From Centropus unirufus (lineage: Eukaryota; Chordata; Aves; Cuculiformes; Centropidae): a stretch of DNA of 64,000 nucleotides. The translations under genes and the position numbers were made by a program. Below the pieces are notes generated by a model. That model worked only from the letters and a program-made list of their open reading frames with translations, made no database searches and was not told where the DNA came from. Shown here piece by piece: positions 56,629-64,000 of the stretch. The DNA is taken from assembly GCA_013397695.1 (NCBI GenBank), contig VYZI01000021.1:1431201-1495200 (forward strand), given 5' to 3'. Positions within the stretch are counted from its first letter, which is position 1, and the number at the start of each line of letters is the position of its first letter.

Positions 56629-59600
56629 GAATGGGCGCGTATGCATATTAACACCTGACCTTACAGATTCCGCCTCATTTTTCCAGGCCCGAAATTAGTC
56701 TCTTCTGACCAGAAGATGGCAGCAGTTGTACACAAGAGACACTGCTGGCCTCTTGGACCCTGGAACTGCAAAGCTGCCTGCTGCAGGCTGCGCTCAGGAC
56801 CAGGAGACCCCGGCTCCTGGCCAGGACCCGCATGGAGCACAGCAGCAGTGCCACCAGGTGCAGCTCAAAGAGGTCTGACCCCCGGGAAACTCAAGGAAAA
56901 GGGGAGGAAAAGAGCAGTGGTGGCATTGTTTAGAGAAGGAAGAGACCTGCCTAGTGCCAAAGCTTTTGAAATGGGATCTGTGCAAACCTGAAGTGAAGAA
57001 AATATAATTATGGGGGAGAGAAATATGAGACTTTCTGCTTCAGTAGACTGGTGCAATGGCTTTCAAGCTTTCTTAGCCTGCAGCTCCTAAGTATTTTCCA
57101 GTATTTTCCAATGCCTTCCCCACCGACCCAAGAACAGGTCAGCGCATGCAGTGACTCCTGGGGCAGCTTGCTGAGATGTTGCAGTGAATGGGTTTTGTAG
57201 ACAAGATCTCCAGCCCTGCAAATCAGGGTGAGACCAGCATGGTCTCATGGATTCCTCCTTCTCCAGCCCCAAGCACAGGGAGAAACTTTTGCAGTTAAAA
57301 TATAAGCCCTTAAAATGAGAAGGCTCTCCGCAGAGTGGTTTTGTGAACCCCTCCCACATCCCTGCATTATGAGTGTAAGATAAGGGACAATAGAGATATT
57401 TCCAAGTGCTTTGCTTATCACCTCAAAACAACCCGCAGCCACAACTCCTCAATGCTTTCCTGATGTTGTTGGTAGGTGATTGAGATCAGAGGACTGAGTC
57501 TGCTGAAAATCAACCAGATAACAGGAATAAACATTGCAGTTGTCCTGCTTACAGTCTGTAGAAAACATGGAGCCCAACCTGAGCCTTCTGATCTAGGTAA
57601 ACGGAGCTTTACCCCAGCCTTATTAGGTTGCTCCCACCACAGCTGGATACAGCTGCTGTCCACGATGGATTTTACATTGTTTCTCTCTGAGTAGCAACAG
57701 TTTAGTTTTCCTTGGAAAGCTTTCACTTCGCCATAAAAAAAAAAAAAAAAATCCAAAAAACCCCACAAAAAACCCAAAAGAGCTATCCAGAGCTATTGTA
57801 TCCAATACAAGCAGATCCAATTGCAAGCAGACAAAACCCAGATCTCAAGTGGCTTAATTCCTCTCTTTTGCAACCCTGGCTAAGTAAAGAGGGATGACAT
57901 TTCTTTTCAGGGTTGCAGCCTGTCTCTGTGATGGAGTGCCATGGGCAGGACAGCAAGTAGAGCAGGGTCTGTGCTGGCTGTGAGGTTTCAGCAGAAGTTG
58001 GTAATCTTTCTCCAGAGGGAGTCCTTTCTTAGTCTTGCAATCTTCTTCAGACTGGGAAGAGAAGATTGTACTCAGCCTCTTGAAACGCACCTTTGAATGA
58101 TAAATTCAGTGCTTTTATCCCATCTTATTCAGAACAAGGATAACAGCTTTGAATACTTCCCAGCAGCCCTGTTCCTTCCCTTAAACTCCTACACAACAAA
58201 ATACTCCAGAAATCAGCCACGTACTGACCCCTTAGGCCTATAAATATTTCAGAACATCTTCTGTACATCTCTCATTTGACCTCATCCAAAGAGACTATTA
58301 GAAGTTCACAGCCCTTGCTTGGGCCAGCCTGCAAAGCCACTTTGTCCACTTTCATATCTCACCTGGAGGAGAACAGGAATAGTGTCACCTTTGTCTTGGT
58401 CCCAGGGCCAGTTCTCTTTGTGTGTGCTTATCGCTGCATTTGGGCCTGAGGAAACCTTCTCTGGCAGATTTTAGGAGGTTTTGATTTTGGGTTGTCAGTT
58501 ACTATTCAATGTCCTGAAGCTCTGTTAGTTTGCTGGCATTTATCTTGGTATTGCAGCATGTCTCTCCTTCAGGTCAGTTAAAACAGCTTTTTCTTTTAAG
58601 TGGTACAAATTTACCTCCAAATAATCAGTTTTCTGAGCTCCTTAGGTCAAGGTTCAGTGTAAAACTTGTGTGGGAGAAATGCTGGTTAAGAAAAAAAAAA
58701 GAAGTAATTCTGGGTGAATGCTTTACCTGTCAAAGAGGAGTTCAAGGCTGAGGTTAAGTGTTCCTCTAAATCATGACCATGATTATTGCAACCTTCTGAT
58801 GTCCATTGGGGATGAAATAGTGCCTTAGATGTGCTTCAGAGATCTCAAAAAGAACAGGAAATCCAGGTGGGGAAATGATGCAAGGAAATATTAAGAACCA
58901 AACAAACAAACTAAAAATTGAAATCCAAACCCTTTTCTGATCACTATTTGGTCTTAAAAAACAGCGTTTTAGCAATTGCAGCTTTTTCTGATCACTCCAC
59001 TTTTAGCCCCAGGAGAAAATCTTGTCTGGAGATTTTGACATCCCAGTCAGCTCCTTGGCAATATGCAGACAGGCTAAACAGCCTAGTGATACCTCTCTTG
59101 GAATTCTCGGTGAACAGCAGTGAGAAGATCAACCTCTCCCACCCTCTGAGAGGGAACAGGCCAGAGTTGATAGCCACTGTTGCAGCAGTAAATGGTGTCA
59201 CAGACAAGTTGAAAGACTTTCGCAGCTCAGGCCCTGCACTCGTAGGGTAGAATTTGTCATCCTTTACTGGAAATCTTCACATAGGGAGGGGGAATTGAAG
59301 AAATTCGTTGACAATAGAATAGCTTTGCAACTGACTCCACTCAAGCCCAAACTGTGGGGAAACTCAGAGAGTGAGCAACTTGCCATGTGCCAGCAACCCT
59401 CAGTCTTCTACTTTTTGTTTTGTAGAACTGGCTTAAGACTTAGAGTCAGGTTTGCATAGGGAAATTAAAGTTATATTGCTTGCACTTTATCACAAGAACC
59501 CAACATATTTTCTCTCCAGGGTAGCATTTGCCAGTACAGAATGCTGACTCTCAAAAAAAAAATCAAACCAGAGCAATCTCAAATAATTTCCTAGAAGCCC

Positions 59601-62600
59601 AAGTAGCAGACAAAAAGCTTGTATGTATGAGATAATTGCTTCTGTTGAGGTAGGGATGTGATCTTAGACAGGGTAGGTATTCTTGAAAAGTCTTCATGTG
59701 AATTATCGTATGCTGGAAGATGGATATACTAAAACAGGAGCAGTTCCCAATATAATCAGAACACAATAATCCTCATTTTACCGTTGGCATCCATTTGGTG
59801 TGAGGCATTACAATGGGCCTTTCCAATGGCTTCCACCTTCTCCCAGTACAACACTGGTCAAAATTCAAAGCAAAGGCAAAGTCCTCAGCCTGAATCTCTG
59901 TCATGCATACAAGCAAGGGTGTGGGTGGCAGGTTCTATGAATAAAACTTCAGAAGAAAGACTTTCTGAACTAGAAATCTGAAATGACTCATGGCACAGTA
60001 AAACCTGAGAAAATCACCTTCTGTCTCCTCTCCTTTCTCTCTCTTTTGCCTCTTCATCTTCAGGTATGACTTTCCTGAGTACCCACCCTCATTTGATGCA
60101 GTTGCACTCTGATGATATAATGCAAAGGCAATGTTGATTTTTAAGCAAGATTATGTAAATCCAATATTTTCAGTTACTGTAGTCCTGGGAATTCCCTTAT
60201 CAGCAGCATCATCAAGAATAATTCCTCCAGTATGTTAGATTGTGTCAGGGAAGTAATAAGGGCTGAGCTAATTACTAGGCGTATCTCAGCCAGGATTTCC
60301 TCATGCATAACAAGGATATGACACAAGGCGAAATAAAATATCTTTTTCGTGAAATACAAAATATTTTTTGCAACAGAGATTTTTACTACAATGGTCCTGA
60401 TTTTCAAAGGGCACACCAGGCATTCGCAGGTAACTGCACACAGCATTAAAGTTAATGTGGAGGAAAATCTCAGTCTTTCTTATTGCCGCATAAGGATCCT
60501 AATCTGGTTTGGTGTCTGTCCTTGAGCTCATTTAGGGGTAAAACACAACAGTTTTCTGTCCTGAGCTACTCTGTCGTCATAGATCTGAGCTATTAGTTCT
60601 TGCGGTCGCCTTTCATTCTCTAACAAGAACCTGTTGCCTGACATTACACTTACAAGGAAAGTCCTTGGATGGGGGCCTGATTAATTTGATTTCAAGATGA
60701 GACATGGGGGATGATACTGTCAGTACTTATATGATGTCCTTGCATCTTTCTTGCTACCTATCTTTGTAATCACTACTCACAAGCGACTCCTTTATTTTCC
60801 TCTGAACATAATTTAGGTTTATTTATTGCCATTGTTGTTATTACTATTTATAAAAGAAATTATCAAGGTAACCTGGGTGATGGACTTTCAAGCATTTGAT
60901 AATGACTTCTGCAAATCACAAAGAAAGATGTGCCTTCCAAACTGAGGCATAAGCAAAAGCAAAAGCAGGGCAAGGTGATGATAAGCTTTAAAGAATAGGT
61001 GTACTTTCAAGTCAAAGATTCATTCCAGATTGAGATTATCATGCAGTAAATCATGCAACTGAGTCTTTGATAATAGGAAGCAAATTTACCCTGTTGCAAA
61101 TAAGCTAATCACTAGCCTAGTGACTCACATTATTAGCTGAGAATAGTTATTTTCTCCAAGGAAAATATAGACTTTCAAAGGAGATAACATCTTAAATCAC
61201 AGCAAATTTTAATTTAAATTCAAAGTGTAGGAATGCACATACTACCTCATCTCTCTGTTATCTGGCTCGTATGCTGTCATTATAGTGTTTTAAAGACAGC
61301 CCCAGTCATTGAACTAAATACCTGCAGCCTAACACTTCGCAATTTCATTTTCTCCTTGTCTGACTGTGAAATTGATATTCATACTGGAGGTAACAAAATA
61401 GAAAATGTGAAGGTGTTGATAACTGTGTCATTACTGCCTCTTAAACTGCCTGAGAGATGGTGAAAACTGGATGACAGTAAGGAACTGGTACCTTTAGAAT
61501 AGGATATAAAGCCATATAAATAGACTTCGATTAGGATAGATAGGTCATCTGATACTGGTATGTCACAACATTTCATGCAATCACTTCCACTAGCAGGAAG
61601 CCCAGTCCTGCAAGGAGCCAACTCAATTGACTTCAACAAGATCTCAGCTTGCTGCAGAACACCAGTGAGGATTTGGAGATTCAGCCATTGGCAGGTGGCA
61701 TGGAATTGAGCTCTTCCTCCAAACATCTCAGTTCTGAGATGCATCTGCAGGCACAGATGGCGGAAGCTGAAATGTTTGCAGTTGACTTTGCTGTCTATCA
61801 TCCATGTTTCATGGTGTCTCCAGGATTGACAGATCCCTTCTACAGTTATATCCAGGGAAGTGACCATCTCTGTTCCGCTTGTTCCCAAGTCAAGGATAGG
61901 GTAATGGGATCTTTTTCAAGGGCCTTTTTTGTGAAGTGTGAATCCACCAACTGAATTTGAGCAATTTTTCTGCCTCTCTGGGAGTTTGCTCCCTCCACTG
62001 AATGCCTTGGGTTCAGTAAAAGCACTTCGTTTATAGAAGATTGCTTAAAAATGTCAAACTACAACGAGGGTCGGGTAATTGTAAAACTTTCTCTGAAGAA
62101 GACTCCCAGAGGCAGCCCAGATTTTCGCAGTCATACATCTGAAATGAGACAAGCTACACACTGCACTCAAGATGCTCAGCTTTACTCACATTTCATTCCT
62201 CAGACCAAGCACAAATAAGATAGGTGAGCACTTTCAAATGGTTCTTGAATCTTCACTCACCACTCCAAGTGCCCTACCTCAAGATGCAAAATTTGTTATC
62301 TCTTAATGGTACATGTGCAATTGGAAGAGATAAAATGTGTCCTCTAGCAGCATTCTGCGACTAGTTGGACCCCAAGAATTTCCTGTGTAGAGTTTGCATG
62401 TCCTGAGGAGAATGTCCTGCATGTCCTGTCAGAAGGGCAGGATAGTAAAGGCACAGTTTTAGAAGTGATTCCCAACAGATATACAAGAGGTACAGGGTTT
62501 GTCGAAGGCCTGGATGCAGTGGGCTGGAATCAGAAGGAAAAGATAGGGGCTGTAAAAACTAGATAGCAGGTGTCAGGATTAAAAATGTGACATTCTGGCA

Positions 62601-64000
62601 CCACAGAGTACAAATTCTTCAGATTTGGATAGGATGGATCAGAATCTAATTTTTTTGAGCTCATCTGTGTTTCTACAGTTTGCAGCAGAAACCCTCAGGG
62701 GCCAGGTCTCTAAGACACGACACTGAAACAATGCCAGAAAACATGAGTCAAATCACTGGAGCACATGGCAAGATCTGTGTTGACTGTATTGATATTGGTA
62801 TCCTTAATCTTCTCCAATGCTTTCTGATTCTTTTTATGATTTGCTTTCAAGCTTGTTCAACACAAAGGGCAGCAGGGCTGACAGGATGAGGAGATGTCAA
62901 TGCCTGCAGAGGTGACCCTAATTAGGAAGTCTCTGAAAGCCAGGACTTCCATGTTGAAATTACTAGTCAGGAAAACATAACTAAAGAAAACACCATGCCA
63001 CCCCCTCTCAAACATGAATCATTTTTTAAGAGCGTCTTCCCGGGTGAGAAATAATTGCTATCCCTTCTGCCTCCAAAGCAGCTCAGATCAGGCCAGTGAC
63101 ATTTGTCACAAATGAAGGCAGTTATTAGTAGGCTGCATACTTGCAAGACTTCTTAACAATATAAATTGCTTCTTACTGAGCCGCCTTTATCTGGACATTT
63201 GGTCCATTTTATCCGTATTGTCCTGACACCTCACTCATCAATGATGTCTGAATAGCCTTAAAGGAAAGAAGAGTGAAAGCCCAGTTGACTCCACAGCTTG
63301 GGGCAGCACCAGGAGCTCTGCAGGAGGCCCAGAAGGGATGGAGAATACTTCTCCAGTAAGGATTCAAAGGCCCTGATGCCTCTCTTATTGATAAAACAAT
63401 TACCATAGTAAATGCCAGAATATGGTCAATATACTTGTCATCAAATCTCACTCGTGGAAGAGAATAAGATGTTTGTACCCATCCACTCAGTGGCATTGAT
63501 TGAACAGGAATTTTATTTCATTTGGACTCCAGAAATGCTTTGGCAAATGTAGAGTGCAGATCACCTTGTCTTCTTTTCAGCATTATGTGAAACGCATATT
63601 TTTAGTATGAGTTCATAACTAATTTTTCAAGAATTTCCTGGTTTTAAACCTCTCAGAAAAATAATCAATAAAACATTAAGAAAGGCTATGAGAACATAAC
63701 AGGGCTGGGGACAGCTGTGAGATGTTTCTGGTGTCCCATGTTGATCACTGTTTTCATTCTCAGTGTCAGAAAGGAATTCAAACCGGAGAAAGCAAATACA
63801 ATGCAGCCTCCAAACAAAACATGTACATGCAAATCAGCGTATAATAGTATATGCGACCCAGGGGCAAGCACTTGCTAGAGACTAGAGGCTTTCAGAATCC
63901 CAGATGAGATTTAAAATCAAAGCCCTGAGCTCTTCTTATCAATAATGGTTTAATGATATAAATAGACACACTGTGTATATCCTGGGAAGATGTCAGAAAA

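Larger units (their letters stand above)
50464..64000. other. Sequence downstream of SV2B, no gene seen
   Basis: The proximal part may be SV2B 3' UTR; an ATTAAA near 54620 and AATAAA near 55464 and 55866 are possible poly(A) signals, none supported by anything else. Contents: an inverted repeat at 54961-55000, an exon-like segment at 55170-55280, simple repeats at 55617-55667 and 56592-56628, a GC-richer patch around 56700-56900, and a 17-base A run near 57735. No RNA gene, LTR or CR1 copy is recognised here. Confidence 0.55.

Noticed and set aside
56700..56900. GC-richer patch considered as a CpG-island promoter
   Set aside because: It has few CpG dinucleotides and is only about 200 bp, mostly CAG/CTG-type words, so it does not look like a promoter island.
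61379..61888. Minus-strand open frame of 169 codons
   Set aside because: No domain, no splice context, mixed composition. The sequence around 61600 (TCAATTGACTTCAACAAGAT) looks like a widespread old amniote repeat, so I treat the frame as chance.

Overview
The window looks like a bird nuclear genome. It carries one intron-rich vertebrate gene in a low-GC background, plus three copies of the CR1 LINE family in typical avian form (two end in the ATTCTATGATTCTATG-type tail) and a degraded endogenous retrovirus. I see no bacterial-type operons, CRISPR arrays, tRNA or rRNA genes. The exact species cannot be fixed from the sequence; a galliform or another bird is plausible.

The only confident protein-coding gene is SV2B, synaptic vesicle glycoprotein 2B, on the + strand. 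Twelve coding exons were joined by hand from 21882 to 49673. All junctions obey GT/AG and all phases agree, giving a 2118-nt reading frame of 705 codons plus a stop. The product is a 12-segment major-facilitator-fold protein of synaptic and secretory vesicles. It has a long acidic cytoplasmic N-terminus and a large glycosylated luminal loop between membrane segments 7 and 8. It is 22 residues longer than human SV2B as I recall it, and the difference lies at the N-terminus.

Layout: 1-21528 is non-coding sequence upstream of the first coding exon (5' flank or a first intron) with one CR1 copy on the minus strand. 21529-22398 is the first coding exon with its probable leader. 22399-33087 is a long intron with two CR1 copies. 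33088-49673 holds the remaining eleven exons. Intron 6 (38670-41839) contains an antisense, LTR-flanked, gag-only retroviral remnant, and an assembly gap of 323 N starts inside one LTR. A second gap of 465 N lies just 3' of the stop codon. 50464-64000 contains no recognisable gene and may include the 3' UTR; it has a perfect 14-bp inverted repeat, simple repeats and one orphan exon-like segment.

The points most worth a second look are the ancestral-looking N-terminus and SV2A-like luminal loop of the bird SV2B, the structure of the antisense retroviral remnant (tRNA-Trp-like primer site, LTR-internal 25-bp duplication, 34-35-bp direct repeat, an unassigned frame), the weak donor after coding exon 11, and the hairpin at 54961-55000. 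I found no convincing new biological system here.
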